Positions 1 through 8,259 of a DNA stretch of 64,000 nucleotides are shown piece after piece. Within the stretch, counting starts at the first letter, position 1. Each line of letters starts with the position of its first letter. The position numbers and the translations under genes are program-made. The notes under the pieces were generated by a model that was given only the letters and a program-made list of their open reading frames with translations, searched no databases and had not been told where the DNA came from. This DNA is from Pseudomonas fluorescens (GTDB lineage Bacteria > Pseudomonadota > Gammaproteobacteria > Pseudomonadales > Pseudomonadaceae). The stretch lies in assembly GCF_902497745.1 (NCBI RefSeq), contig NZ_CABVHJ010000022.1, positions 1 to 64,000 on the forward strand, read 5' to 3'.

Positions 1-34
1 CTCCCTCCGGGAGAGGGTTAGGGTGAGGGGGTTT
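1..34. repeat. Partial copy of the CTCTCCC/GGGAGAG intergenic repeat
   Basis: The window opens inside a GC-rich inverted-repeat element (CTCCCTCCGGGAGAGGG followed by TTAGGGTGAGGGG). The same sequence recurs, complete, near 31196, 52351 and 59795. Only the end adjacent to the DUF6124 gene stop codon is inside the window. Confidence 0.7.
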
Positions 35-409
35 TCAGCTGTGTGTTGGTGTTTGGGATATTTCGTGGTTATCCAGCACGCGATTTACGGCCAGTTCGGC
101 GAGCATGATGATTTGCTGGATCGCCAGAATCGTGCGCCTTTGTGGCAGGTCGATGTAGGCGGCGATGTCGCTGGTCATGAGGCTGGCCTGGGCCAGTGAT
201 TCGCAGGCGTGGACCAGCAGGCTTTCGCTGTCCTGCTCGGGGGCGACCTGGAACATGGTGCTGGGTTTGTGGAAGCGCAGGGTTAACGCGTTGGGTTTGA
301 GGTAGTGGTCGAGGGCGCGTTCGGCGGCTTCGTGGAATTTCTTCGAGCCGGGGAATTCGTAGGGGGTAGTGTCTTCGGTTTCCGGTGGATTGGGTGTTGG
401 CTTTTTCAT
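35..409 (-). CDS. DUF6124 family small protein
   Basis: A 124-residue protein starting MKKPTPNPPE. I chose this Met over an upstream one because the added 13 residues lack the conserved start and the family normally begins with MKK/PTPNPP. Polar proline-rich N-terminus, then an amphipathic helical region with FHEAAERALDHYL and a C-terminal helical part (ILAIQQIIMLAELAVNRVLD). No signal peptide or membrane segment. Small proteins of this type, annotated DUF6124, are common and often multicopy in fluorescent pseudomonads; they lack an assigned function. It is a single gene whose stop abuts a repeat element. Family call is from memory of the sequence pattern. Confidence 0.75.
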   Translation of the reverse strand: MKKPTPNPPETEDTTPYEFPGSKKFHEAAERALDHYLKPNALTLRFHKPSTMFQVAPEQDSESLLVHACESLAQASLMTSDIAAYIDLPQRRTILAIQQIIMLAELAVNRVLDNHEISQTPTHS

Positions 410-471
410 AGTGAAACTCCGAATGATAAATGGGGCTATCACTCTCAATCACCGCGACGCGACGGAGGGTG

Positions 472-1003
472 GCAGCTGTACGCGGGTTCGCGGACCGAGC
501 CATTCGGCAATCTCGGCATACCCGAAGGTATCCCGCGCACAGCCACCATCAAGCCAAACAACAAGCACCTGAGCGCTCCGGTTTGGGCCGGCGATTATGC
601 ATCAAATCGAATGAACTGCTCGGGCCGCGACGCCCCATCGCTGAATTTGCAGCGACCCCCAGAGCCTATCCAGCCAATTTCCGAGGCACAACCGACGCGA
701 CTTGTCGGAAAACTCCGTGCAATTTTCAACGTCTGTAGGACGAACACATTTCCCACAGATAAACACTTTTCAACCTGTGGGAGCGAGCTTGCTCGCGAAA
801 GCGGTGTGTCAGGCACCGTAGATGTTGAATGTGCTGACGCCTTCGCGAGCAAGCTCGCTCCCACAGGGTTCTCCGGTGGATTCAAAATGGGTGTGCACAA
901 AAAAAGGCGATGTCCCTCACGAGACATCGCCTTCATTTTTACCGCCGCTAACTCTTATTCCGGCAGTTTGTACGCAATCACGTAGTCACCCATTTTGTTG
1001 CCC
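472..1003. repeat. Direct repeat copy 1 (displaced duplicate of the gcd 3' end and downstream DNA)
   Basis: About 532 bp matching 1725-2256 at a constant offset of 1253 with no net indel and roughly 95% identity by eye. It contains a REP pair (774-867), a copy of the gcd terminator hairpin (near 899-933) and a copy of the last codons of gcd (ending in the reading YVIAYKLPE on the minus strand). Homology stops inside the gcd coding frame at about 1003, so this copy is a truncated, non-functional gcd tail. Open frames here are not credible genes. Confidence 0.85.
774..867. repeat. REP pair (BIME)
   Basis: Inverted arms CCTGTGGGAGCGAGCTTGCT and its complement flank a spacer of about 40 bp. This is the common Pseudomonas GTGGGAGCGAGC REP family, also seen at 2027, 4727, 7376, 29331 and 51519. 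Confidence 0.9.
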
Positions 1004-1265
1004 AAACCAAAGAGTGAGGCGAGCTGACACTCGGCCTTTTGGCTGACCTGGTCATTGCGGGTTTGCCAGTAATGACGGCCTGACTGCCAACCCGTTTCTC
1101 TCAGGTGGACTCACGTCTTCTGCAGGAGCAGCCATCGGCAGCCGGCTATAACGTTTCGCGTCTTTAACTCTATTTGATCTGAATACCTGTCAAGTCTGAC
1201 AGTTATGTATCGGTCGATTTCCCGACATGATTGTCCTTCAACTTCGAAATTTAATGGAACTGAAT
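1004..1265. other. Intergenic DNA upstream of the orphan gene
   Basis: No credible gene. After the repeat ends the base composition shifts toward AT near 1140-1230. A short perfect inverted repeat CTGTCA-AGTC-TGACAG lies at 1187-1202, about 65 bp before the gene start, and could be an operator for the orphan gene. Nothing else recognised. Confidence 0.4.
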
Positions 1266-1664
1266 ATGGCGATCAGGAAGGTTGTAAATTCCAGTACTAC
1301 CGGCACATTTACGGCGAAGATTCAGGGACGCCCTGACTTTGTCCCTAACCGGGTCAGTGTCTTTTTCGACGGCGAGTATTATCACTGCTCCGGGTTAGAG
1401 GAGGGGCCGGATACCTCGGTCTTCAGAACTCTGTACTTTCATGTGAAACACGATCCATCAAACCAGCAATCAACGGTTGAACAGATGTCATATATAGCCC
1501 GATCAGGCCATGACATTGAAAAGGCTGTAGCCAAGGACGGTACGTTCATTATCGATTTTGATGCGCAGGCTCAGCACTTCAAGATGTCTTTCCATGCAGT
1601 TGTTAAAGATCCGGTGGTCGGCAGTAGAGACATTCTGGGGAGCTTTGACCTGCGTAACGAATGA
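1266..1664 (+). CDS. Orphan hypothetical protein between direct repeats
   Basis: I do not recognise this 132-residue protein. Start MAIRKVVNSS was chosen because GGAA lies 6 bases upstream; ATG codons at 1227 and 1254 in the same frame would add 13 or 4 residues and have no clear ribosome site. The sequence looks like a soluble beta-rich protein with alternating hydrophobics (VSVFFDGEYYHCSGL, FRTLYFHVKHD, TFIIDFDAQAQHFKMSFHAVV), one Cys, no signal peptide and no membrane segment. It sits alone between two 532-bp direct repeats, with lower GC upstream than neighbours, which suggests acquisition or movement with the flanking duplication. Function unknown. Confidence 0.6.
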   Translation: MAIRKVVNSSTTGTFTAKIQGRPDFVPNRVSVFFDGEYYHCSGLEEGPDTSVFRTLYFHVKHDPSNQQSTVEQMSYIARSGHDIEKAVAKDGTFIIDFDAQAQHFKMSFHAVVKDPVVGSRDILGSFDLRNE

Positions 1665-2026
1665 CATCAAATGCCTCTCCCGCTTTTGGGCGAGGAGGTC
1701 GTGCGCGGGACGGGGCGGACAATCGCAGCTGTACGCGGGTTCGCGGACCGAGCCATTCGGCAATCTCGGCATACCCGAAGGTATCCCGCGCACAGCCACC
1801 ATCAAGCCAAACAGCAAGCACCTGAGCGCTCAAGTTTGGGCCGGCGATTATGCATCAAATCGAATGAACTGCTCGGGCCGCGACGCCCGTTCGCTGAATT
1901 TGCAGCGACCCCCAGAGCCTATCCAGCCGATTTCCGAGGCACAACCGACGCGACTTGTCGGAAAACTCCGAGCAATTACCAGCGTCTGTAGGACAAGCAC
2001 ATTTCCCACAGATCAACACTTTTCAA

Positions 2027-2120
2027 CCTGTGGGAGCGAGCTTGCTCGCGAAAGCGGTGTGTCAGGCACCGTAGATGTTGAATGTGCTGACGCCTTCGCG
2101 AGCAAGCCCGCTCCCACAGG
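2027..2120. repeat. REP pair (BIME)
   Basis: Same REP pair as at 774-867, with a C/T change in one arm (AAGCCCGCTCC). It lies downstream of gcd. Confidence 0.9.
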
Positions 2121-2151
2121 GTTCTCCGGTGGATTCAAAATGGGTGTGCAC

Positions 2152-2186
2152 AAAAAAAGGCGATGTCCCTCACGAGACATCGCCTT
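2152..2186 (-). terminator. Rho-independent terminator of gcd
   Basis: Read on the minus strand: AAGGCGATGTC, a short loop, then GACATCGCCTT followed by a run of T. The 11-bp stem plus T tract 20-55 bases after the gcd stop is a standard intrinsic terminator. Confidence 0.85.
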
Positions 2187-2207
2187 CATTTTTACCGCCG
2201 CTAACTC

Positions 2208-4619
2208 TTATTCCGGCAGTTTGTACGCAATCACGTAGTCACCCATTTTGGTGCCCAGCGAACCGTGACCACCAACCACCAACAGGACGTATTGCTTGCC
2301 GTCCTTGCCGGTGTAGGTCATCGGAGTCGCTTGGCCACCTGCCGGCAGACGCGATTTCCACAGCTCTTTACCGCTGTTCACGTCGTACGCGCGCAGGTAT
2401 TGGTCGAGGGTGCCGCTGAGGAAGCCGACGCCGCCAGCCGTGACCATCGAGCCGCCCATGCTCGGCACGCCCAAGGTGAAGCCGATCGGGATTGGCGAGC
2501 TGTCGCGGCTGGTGCCGTTTTTGCGTTTCCACACGACTTTGCTGGTGGTCAGGTCGATACCGGCAACGTAACCCCAGGCCGGGGCCTGGCACGGTACGCC
2601 GAATGGCGACATGAACGGGTGCATGATCACCGCGTATGGCGCGCCGGTGTTCGGTTGCACGCCAGCGGTTTCGCTTTCGCGTTTGCTGCCGGCGGCGACT
2701 TGCTCGCGTGGCACCATTTTCGACACGAAGGCCATGTAGTTCGGGCTGGTGAACAGCATTTGGCGAACCGGGTCGACCGAGACGCCGCCCCAGTTGAACA
2801 CGCCGACGTTACCCGGGTAGATCAGGCTGCCCTGTTCCGACGGCGGGGTGTACTGGCCTTCGTAACGCAGTTCTTTGAACTGGATGCGGCACAGCATCTG
2901 GTCGAACGGGCTCGCGCCCCACATGGCTTTTTCGGTGAGTTCCGGGGCCAGCAGGTTGAGGTCCGAACGGGCCTGGGTCGGTGCGGTGTGGTCGCCTTTC
3001 ACGGCGCCCTGCGGTACCGGGATTTCCTTGATCGGAATGATCGGCGTGCCGTCACGACGGTCGAGGACGTACAGGCTGCCCTGTTTGGTCGGGGCGATCA
3101 GCGCCGGTTTCACGCCGTCGGCGGTTTTCATGTCGAGCAGGGTTGGCTGGCTGCCAACGTCCATGTCCCACAGGTCGTGGTGAGTGAACTGGTAGTTCCA
3201 GCGCACTTTACCGGTGGCCAGGTCGAGGGCTACAACGCCGGCGCTGAATTTCTCGGCGCCCGGGGTGCGGTCAGCGCCCCACTGGTCTGGGGTCTGGTTG
3301 CCCAGTGGCAGGTAAACCATGCCGAGTTTTTCGTCGACGCTGGCCAGCGACCACATGTTCGCCGAGTTGCGGCTGTAGGTTTCGCCCGGTGCCAAAGGCT
3401 CGGTGGCGTCTGGCTTGTCGCTGTCCCAGTTCCACACGAGGTGACCGTCGCGCACGTCGAAAGCGCGAATCACGCCCGATGGCTCGTTGGTCGATTCGTT
3501 GTCGGTCACGTGACCGCCCATGATCACCAGATCACGGGTAATCGCCGCTGGCGAGGTGGAGTAGTAACCACCGGCGGTGAACGGGCCGATGCCTTGGGTC
3601 AGGTCAACTACGCCTTTGTTGCCGAAGCCTTCGCAGATTTTGCCGGTGTCGGCGTTCAGTGCGATCAGGCGAGCATCAGCGGTTGGCAGGTACAGACGAC
3701 GCGGGCAAGCCTGAGCAACGGCTTTGCCTGCTTCGGAAATCACCGCCGAGGCAGCGTTTTCAGTTTTGGCGTAAGCGGCTTCGTCGTAGTACGACACGCC
3801 ACGGCAAGTCATGTGAGCGAAGCCTTTGAAGCCGACCGGGCTCTTGATCTGCGGGTCGAAGCGCCAAAGTTCTTTGCCGGTGTCCGGGTCCAGGGCCAAC
3901 ACTTTGCTGTGCGCGGTGCAGGCGTAGATCATGCCGTTGGCTTTCAGCGGGGTGTTTTCGTTGGTCAGCTCGACCGGGTCATCCGCGGTCGGCAGGTCGC
4001 CGGTCTGGATGCGCCAGGCTTCTTGCAGCTTGCCGACGTTGGCCGGGGTGATCTGCTTCAGCGGCGAGTAACGGTCACCGAACTCGGTGCGGCCATAGGC
4101 CTGCCAGTCACCATCAGGCATGGCTGGCGCGGTGCTGGTGGTGTCCGCGGTGTCGCGGCCCAGCTCGCCGAAAGTTTCGCCCGGATGGGTGAACAGGCTG
4201 GCCAGAGCGGTAACGCCGGCCAGCACCACAGCGACGGTCAGACCGCCAGTACCCAATGGCGCAGGGCCGTTAAGCAGCAGCGGACGACGGAACCACGGCA
4301 GCAACATCACGAAGCCGAGGACAAACCACAGGGCCAGACGTGGCACCAGTTGCCACCAGTCCAGACCGACTTCCCACAGCGCCCAGACGGTGCTGGCGAA
4401 CAAGACGATGGCGTACAGGCCCAGTGCTGCGCGACGGCGCATCAGCAACAGGATGCCGCTCAGCGCAATGCCGATACCGGCCAGCAGGTAGTACAGCGAG
4501 CCGCCGAGCATGCTCAGCTTGACCCCACCGGCCAACATGGCCAGGCCCATCAGTAGAAGCAGAATGCCGAGCAGGCTCGGTAGCAAACGGCCCCGACTCG
4601 AAGCACTTTCGGTGCTCAT
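2208..4619 (-). CDS. gcd: Membrane-bound PQQ-dependent glucose dehydrogenase
   Basis: An 803-residue quinoprotein that oxidises glucose to gluconolactone/gluconate in the periplasm and passes electrons to ubiquinone. Five hydrophobic helices occupy about residues 10-140 (for example LLPSLLGILLLLMGLAMLAG and LTVAVVLAGVTALASLF), followed by the PQQ beta-propeller with repeated tryptophan-docking strands (VLALDPDTGKELWRFDP, GVVALDLATGKVRWNY, LWDMDVGSQPTL). HHDLWDMD contains the Asp region of the active site. Length matches the E. coli Gcd family. GGAG lies upstream of the ATG. oprB lies upstream on the same strand, a known Pseudomonas pairing for periplasmic glucose oxidation. PQQ synthesis genes are not in the window. 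Confidence 0.96.
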   Translation of the reverse strand: MSTESASSRGRLLPSLLGILLLLMGLAMLAGGVKLSMLGGSLYYLLAGIGIALSGILLLMRRRAALGLYAIVLFASTVWALWEVGLDWWQLVPRLALWFVLGFVMLLPWFRRPLLLNGPAPLGTGGLTVAVVLAGVTALASLFTHPGETFGELGRDTADTTSTAPAMPDGDWQAYGRTEFGDRYSPLKQITPANVGKLQEAWRIQTGDLPTADDPVELTNENTPLKANGMIYACTAHSKVLALDPDTGKELWRFDPQIKSPVGFKGFAHMTCRGVSYYDEAAYAKTENAASAVISEAGKAVAQACPRRLYLPTADARLIALNADTGKICEGFGNKGVVDLTQGIGPFTAGGYYSTSPAAITRDLVIMGGHVTDNESTNEPSGVIRAFDVRDGHLVWNWDSDKPDATEPLAPGETYSRNSANMWSLASVDEKLGMVYLPLGNQTPDQWGADRTPGAEKFSAGVVALDLATGKVRWNYQFTHHDLWDMDVGSQPTLLDMKTADGVKPALIAPTKQGSLYVLDRRDGTPIIPIKEIPVPQGAVKGDHTAPTQARSDLNLLAPELTEKAMWGASPFDQMLCRIQFKELRYEGQYTPPSEQGSLIYPGNVGVFNWGGVSVDPVRQMLFTSPNYMAFVSKMVPREQVAAGSKRESETAGVQPNTGAPYAVIMHPFMSPFGVPCQAPAWGYVAGIDLTTSKVVWKRKNGTSRDSSPIPIGFTLGVPSMGGSMVTAGGVGFLSGTLDQYLRAYDVNSGKELWKSRLPAGGQATPMTYTGKDGKQYVLLVVGGHGSLGTKMGDYVIAYKLPE

Positions 4620-4726
4620 AGTGTGATTCTCCGTGACGTTTTATGTAGTCCCGCGCTGTAGTCACTTTAGATGACGATTTGGCACAGGCATGGTTCAGAT
4701 AAAAACTTGTCTAGCTAACGAAATTT

Positions 4727-4818
4727 CCTGTGGGAGCGAGCCTGCTCGCGAAAGCGGTGTGTCAGACGACTTCTTTGGTGAAGTTGAAATTGCTTTCGCG
4801 AGCAGGCTCGCTCCCACA
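4727..4818. repeat. REP pair (BIME)
   Basis: Inverted copies of the GTGGGAGCGAGC family facing each other between oprB and gcd, beginning CCTGTGGGAGCGAGCCTGCT. It may attenuate or stabilise transcript between the two genes. Confidence 0.88.
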
Positions 4819-4836
4819 TTGGATCTCGGTGGTTTT

Positions 4837-6198
4837 CTAGAACGAGGACTGGATCTTGATCCCGCCGATCAGGGCGTCGTCGACGTTGTTCACGCCACCG
4901 GGGTGGCGGATGTATTGCAGGTTCGGGCGTACGGTCAGCCAGTTCGTGACATGCACGCCGTAATACAGCTCGGCGCTGTATTCGGTGTCTTGCGGCGGCA
5001 GGAAGGACGGGTCGTCGTAGTCGTACACGGCGTTGGCACGGTTACTGGCTTCAGCGTTTTTGCGGAAGGCCGGGTTGACGTGCACGCGGGCGAGGGCGAA
5101 ACCAATGTCATCCTTGGCGCGGGCATCGAACGGGCCTTTGTAGGTGATGCCGGCCTGCACGTAATTGTCGATCGCGTTGGTTTTCTTGTCGTGCATCGTG
5201 CCGTTGGCGAAAACGCTCAGGCCGCGACTGTTATCGCTGGCGACGCTGGTGATCTGCTGCTGGATGCCCAGCCACACGCCGTGTTTGCTCGACGCACTGC
5301 GGTAGGCTTCGCCGCTGAGAGCCGCCGGTTGGCCGTGGCTGTCCTTATAGACGTCCGTAGCGTTGGCGTTGCTGTAGTAGTAACCGGCGCGGTACTCGCC
5401 CGGCAGGCCGTTGAGTTTCGGCGTCCACACCAGTTCGATCGGCAGGATCGCGCCCTGGGTGCCGCTGCCGCTGAGTTTGAAGCCGTTGCCGCGATCGAGG
5501 TTCGACGGGTTCTGCTCGTAGGCGCCGACCTGCGCGTACAGTTCCGGGGTCAGGTGATATTTGACGCGCAGCGCCCACTGGCTGACCGGCCAGTTGTACC
5601 AGATGCCACCGACCCAGTTGCCGACCTGCGAGCCGCAGAACGCGAGGTTCTGGAAGTCGCACGGGAAGCTGTTGAAGTCTTCACCTTCGCCAAAACGGCC
5701 GACTTTGATGTCGAGTTTCTGATCGAAGAATTTCTGCTGGTACCACATCTGCGTCAGGCGTGTGGTCTGGCCACGGCCCCAGACTTCCTGGGCCGAGGTG
5801 AAACCACCGACGCGCGGATCGTTGATGCGGTCGTTGCTGATGTTGTTGCCGCTGCGTTTGGTGATGGTCAGTTGAAACTCGGCTTCGTCCCAGCCGAGGA
5901 TCTTTTGCAGGTCGAGGTGGGTGCCGAGGCCGAACTGGTCGCTGTAACGCGCAGTGCGGTCGTGATCGTAGCCGCCGTGCAGGTTACTGCCCATTTCGCC
6001 GGTGTAATCGAGTTTGAAGTCGTAGCCTTTTTCCGAGAGTTCGGTGCGCGTGCCGTTCCAGTCACCAAGCATGTACGGTGATTCACTGTCGAACGCGGGC
6101 GCCGCTTGGGCGCAAGTGGCGAGGCCCAGGGCAGTGCAGCCGCCAAGGGTGCGCAGGGTTGAGATAGCGCTGTCTCGGGAGAAGGAAAAATCGGGCAT
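4837..6198 (-). CDS. oprB: Carbohydrate-selective porin OprB
   Basis: A 453-residue outer membrane porin for glucose and related sugars. I start it at MPDFSFSRD (6198) because a signal peptide follows directly, ending near CAQAAPAFD; the open frame runs 58 codons further upstream but that part is not porin-like. Family signatures include MLGDWNGTRTELSEKGYDF at the mature N-terminus, many amphipathic beta strands, LTVRPNLQYIRHPGG near the end and a C-terminal Phe (GGIKIQSSF) expected for Bam-dependent insertion. It precedes gcd on the same strand, so glucose entering through OprB can be oxidised in the periplasm. Confidence 0.94.
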   Translation of the reverse strand: MPDFSFSRDSAISTLRTLGGCTALGLATCAQAAPAFDSESPYMLGDWNGTRTELSEKGYDFKLDYTGEMGSNLHGGYDHDRTARYSDQFGLGTHLDLQKILGWDEAEFQLTITKRSGNNISNDRINDPRVGGFTSAQEVWGRGQTTRLTQMWYQQKFFDQKLDIKVGRFGEGEDFNSFPCDFQNLAFCGSQVGNWVGGIWYNWPVSQWALRVKYHLTPELYAQVGAYEQNPSNLDRGNGFKLSGSGTQGAILPIELVWTPKLNGLPGEYRAGYYYSNANATDVYKDSHGQPAALSGEAYRSASSKHGVWLGIQQQITSVASDNSRGLSVFANGTMHDKKTNAIDNYVQAGITYKGPFDARAKDDIGFALARVHVNPAFRKNAEASNRANAVYDYDDPSFLPPQDTEYSAELYYGVHVTNWLTVRPNLQYIRHPGGVNNVDDALIGGIKIQSSF

Positions 6199-6498
6199 GA
6201 ATAAGTCTTTTTTTGGTGTTTTCGGGGTGCGGGCTGAGTGCTTCAATAAGTCGCAGGCAGTGAAGCGATTCAGCTGAAGGGCGGCAGGATAATGATCTGT
6301 TACAAAAAGACAAAGGCCTTTTGTGAACATGCAGCGTTTCGGATTCGGTAACAGTGCGGCAAACGGGCGCATTGTCGGTCGGTTCGATGCCTGCGATCTT
6401 TTCAGGTTGGCCTACATTTGAAGGTAGGCCTTCCACCCGATCACCCCCTCGGCTAAGGTGCGCGGCTTCTGCATTTTCACTTCGCCCAAAGGCCTGGC
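6199..6498. promoter_or_regulatory. Divergent promoter region between oprB and the VF530-like gene
   Basis: About 300 bp without a gene. It must carry the oprB promoter on the minus strand. A perfect inverted repeat GGCCTAC (6409-6415) / GTAGGCC (6424-6430) separated by 8 bases could be an operator or transcript hairpin ahead of the plus-strand gene. No consensus sigma boxes stood out. Confidence 0.4.
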
Positions 6499-6729
6499 AT
6501 GAACGAACAAACCCCCGATCCGCTGCACGGTGTGACCCTCGAACAGATCCTCAATGCCTTGGTGAGTCATTACGAATGGTCGGGGCTGGCCGAGCGTATC
6601 GATATCCGCTGCTTCAAGAGCGATCCGAGCATCAAGTCGAGCCTGACGTTCCTGCGCAAAACCCCGTGGGCACGGGAGAAGGTCGAGCGTTTGTACGTGA
6701 AGTTGATGCGCACCAAGCGACCGCTCTGA
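6499..6729 (+). CDS. VF530 family (DUF2132) DNA-binding-like protein
   Basis: A 76-residue basic protein. The pattern NALVSHYEWSGLAERIDIRCFKSDPSIKSSLTFLRKTPWAREKVE is characteristic of the VF530/DUF2132 family, named after a Vibrio fischeri protein of known fold and thought to bind DNA. Typical length for the family (65-80). No signal peptide. It stops one base before the start of the next gene, so the two are probably cotranscribed, though no functional link is known. Confidence 0.88.
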   Translation: MNEQTPDPLHGVTLEQILNALVSHYEWSGLAERIDIRCFKSDPSIKSSLTFLRKTPWAREKVERLYVKLMRTKRPL

Positions 6730-6730
6730 C

Positions 6731-7369
6731 ATGGACGCCGCTTGGCGCCGTCGCCTGATCACCTGCGCAGCCGTATTGGGCTGGGCGGGATTGGGCATTC
6801 AGCTTTACCTGAGTTTTTTCGCGCGCTTGAGCATCGGCGCCAGCCTCCTGGGTGGGTTGGTGAGTTTTTTCAGCTACTTCACGATCCTGACCAATACGCT
6901 GGTGGCGACGGTGCTGACCTGTGCCGTGACTGCGCGCGAATCCGCTGCGCGCCGCTGGTTTTTGCAGCCGTGGGTCAGCAGTGGGATTGCCGTGAGCATT
7001 GCTGTGGTCGGACTGGCCTACAGCATTTTGCTGCGGCATTTGTGGCATCCCGAAGGTTGGCAATTTGTCGCCGATGAACTGCTGCACGACGTGATGCCGC
7101 TGCTGTTTCTGGGCTATTGGTGGGCGTGCGTACCCAAGGGCACTTTGCGCTGGTGGCATCTGCCGGTGTGGCTGATTTATCCGCTGGCGTATTTCATCTA
7201 CGCCTTGCTGCGCGGGCATTTGCTCGGCGCGTATGCGTACCCGTTCATTGATGTGGCGGTGTTGGGTTATCCACAGGTGCTGGTCAATGCCGGGGGGATT
7301 TTGCTGGGGTTTGTGCTGATTGGATTGGTGGTGATCGGCCTCGACCGCTGGCGGTCAGTACGAAGTTAA
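6731..7369 (+). CDS. Pr6Pr family integral membrane protein
   Basis: A 212-residue protein with six hydrophobic helices: roughly residues 9-28, 38-62, 78-98, 112-130, 143-162 and 185-205. The motif LVSFFSYFTILTNTLVA in the second helix and the LLHDVMPLLFLGYWW stretch match the Pr6Pr (Predicted 6-helix protein) family, whose function is unsettled. Start ATG follows the VF530-like stop by one base. A REP hairpin follows the stop codon and may mark the end of the transcript. Confidence 0.85.
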   Translation: MDAAWRRRLITCAAVLGWAGLGIQLYLSFFARLSIGASLLGGLVSFFSYFTILTNTLVATVLTCAVTARESAARRWFLQPWVSSGIAVSIAVVGLAYSILLRHLWHPEGWQFVADELLHDVMPLLFLGYWWACVPKGTLRWWHLPVWLIYPLAYFIYALLRGHLLGAYAYPFIDVAVLGYPQVLVNAGGILLGFVLIGLVVIGLDRWRSVRS

Positions 7370-7375
7370 ATTCTA

Positions 7376-7464
7376 TGTGGGAGCGAGCTTGCTCGCGAAT
7401 TCGGTTCGTCAGTCTGCATTGAGTCGACTGACCCGCCGCATTCGCGAGCAAGCTCGCTCCCACA
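7376..7464. repeat. REP pair (BIME)
   Basis: TGTGGGAGCGAGCTTGCTCG and its inverse about 50 bp apart, located between two convergent genes, where it may end both transcripts. Confidence 0.9.
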
Positions 7465-7470
7465 ATGATC

Positions 7471-8259
7471 TCATTCTTCTTCGGGAGTACCTTCGGCGCG
7501 CCAGTAGCCGACGGCTTTGATGAGTTGTTCATCCAGCCCGTGCTCATCGATCAGCACCCGGCGGATCTGTCGCGAAACCTTGGTTTCGGTTGCCACCCAC
7601 GCATACAGATTGCCTTTAGGCACCTGCAATTGCTTCACCGTCGTCAGCAGATTGTCCTTGCCACCCTCACGCAACACCCAGATCACATTGACCTGCGCTG
7701 CACTTTCCAGCACTTGTTGCTCGGCGCCGTTTTCCACTTCGATCACCACCAGCGCCTTGCGATTGGCCGCCAGGCCTTCGAGGCGGCGGGCGATGGCGGG
7801 CAGGGCGGTTTCGTCGCCGATCAGCAAGTAGCTGTCGAAAATGTCCGGCACGATCATCGAGCCGCGCGGGCCGCCGATGTGCAGAAACTGGCCGACGGTG
7901 GCCTGTTCCGCCCAGGTCGACGCAGGGCCGTCACCGTGCAGGACGAAGTCGATGTCCAGTTCCAGCGCATCGAGGTCATAGCGACGCGGCGTGTAGTCGC
8001 GCATCTCTGGCTTTGGCCCGTCATCCTTGCTGGCGCCGAGCACCATTGTCTCCAGCGCCGCAACCTGCTCGGCGTTCTGCGGGAACAACAGTTTGACGTG
8101 ATCGTCGGTGCCGAGGCTGATGAACCCGGCCAGCTCCGGCCCGCCGAGGGTGATGCGGCGCATGCGCGGCGTCAGGTCAACCACCCGCAACACTTGCAGC
8201 TTGCGACGTTTTATTTCGTGCATCACGCGGTGAATGGTTTGGGTATCGACTGCAGTCAT
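7471..8259 (-). CDS. Siderophore-interacting protein (FAD-dependent ferric-siderophore reductase, YqjH/ViuB-like)
   Basis: A 262-residue cytoplasmic flavoprotein of the SIP family, which reduces Fe3+ from imported siderophores. The FAD-binding barrel is in the first half, with MRRITLGGPELAGF and the RRYDL flavin motif (RDYTPRRYDLDALELDID). The NAD(P)H domain begins around HIGGPRGSMIVPD and YLLIGDETALPAI. Its ATG overlaps the stop of the PadR gene (ATGA at 8256-8259), so translation is coupled. The pair resembles E. coli yqjI-yqjH, where the regulator represses the reductase. Confidence 0.9.
   Translation of the reverse strand: MTAVDTQTIHRVMHEIKRRKLQVLRVVDLTPRMRRITLGGPELAGFISLGTDDHVKLLFPQNAEQVAALETMVLGASKDDGPKPEMRDYTPRRYDLDALELDIDFVLHGDGPASTWAEQATVGQFLHIGGPRGSMIVPDIFDSYLLIGDETALPAIARRLEGLAANRKALVVIEVENGAEQQVLESAAQVNVIWVLREGGKDNLLTTVKQLQVPKGNLYAWVATETKVSRQIRRVLIDEHGLDEQLIKAVGYWRAEGTPEEE

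Larger units (their letters stand above)
1725..2256. repeat. Direct repeat copy 2 (native gcd 3' end and downstream DNA)
   Basis: The parental copy of the repeat at 472-1003. It starts in intergenic DNA, runs through a REP pair (2027-2120) and the gcd terminator, and ends within gcd coding sequence about 49 bases from the gene's 3' end. The gene reading on from here is intact, so this copy is the original. Confidence 0.85.

Noticed and set aside
305..985. 226-codon frame, nearly repeated at 1558-2238
   Set aside because: Both run through the REP pair and terminator hairpin of the duplicated gcd downstream region; similarity reflects the DNA duplication, not a gene pair.
472..2256. att sites of an integrated element
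   Set aside because: Repeats are 532 bp, contain a gene tail, and no integrase or transposase lies between them; duplication explains them better.
2265..4556. 763-codon plus-strand open frame opposite gcd
   Set aside because: It is the antisense shadow of a certain gene in high-GC DNA; the translation is rich in His, Arg, Gln and Val runs with no domain.
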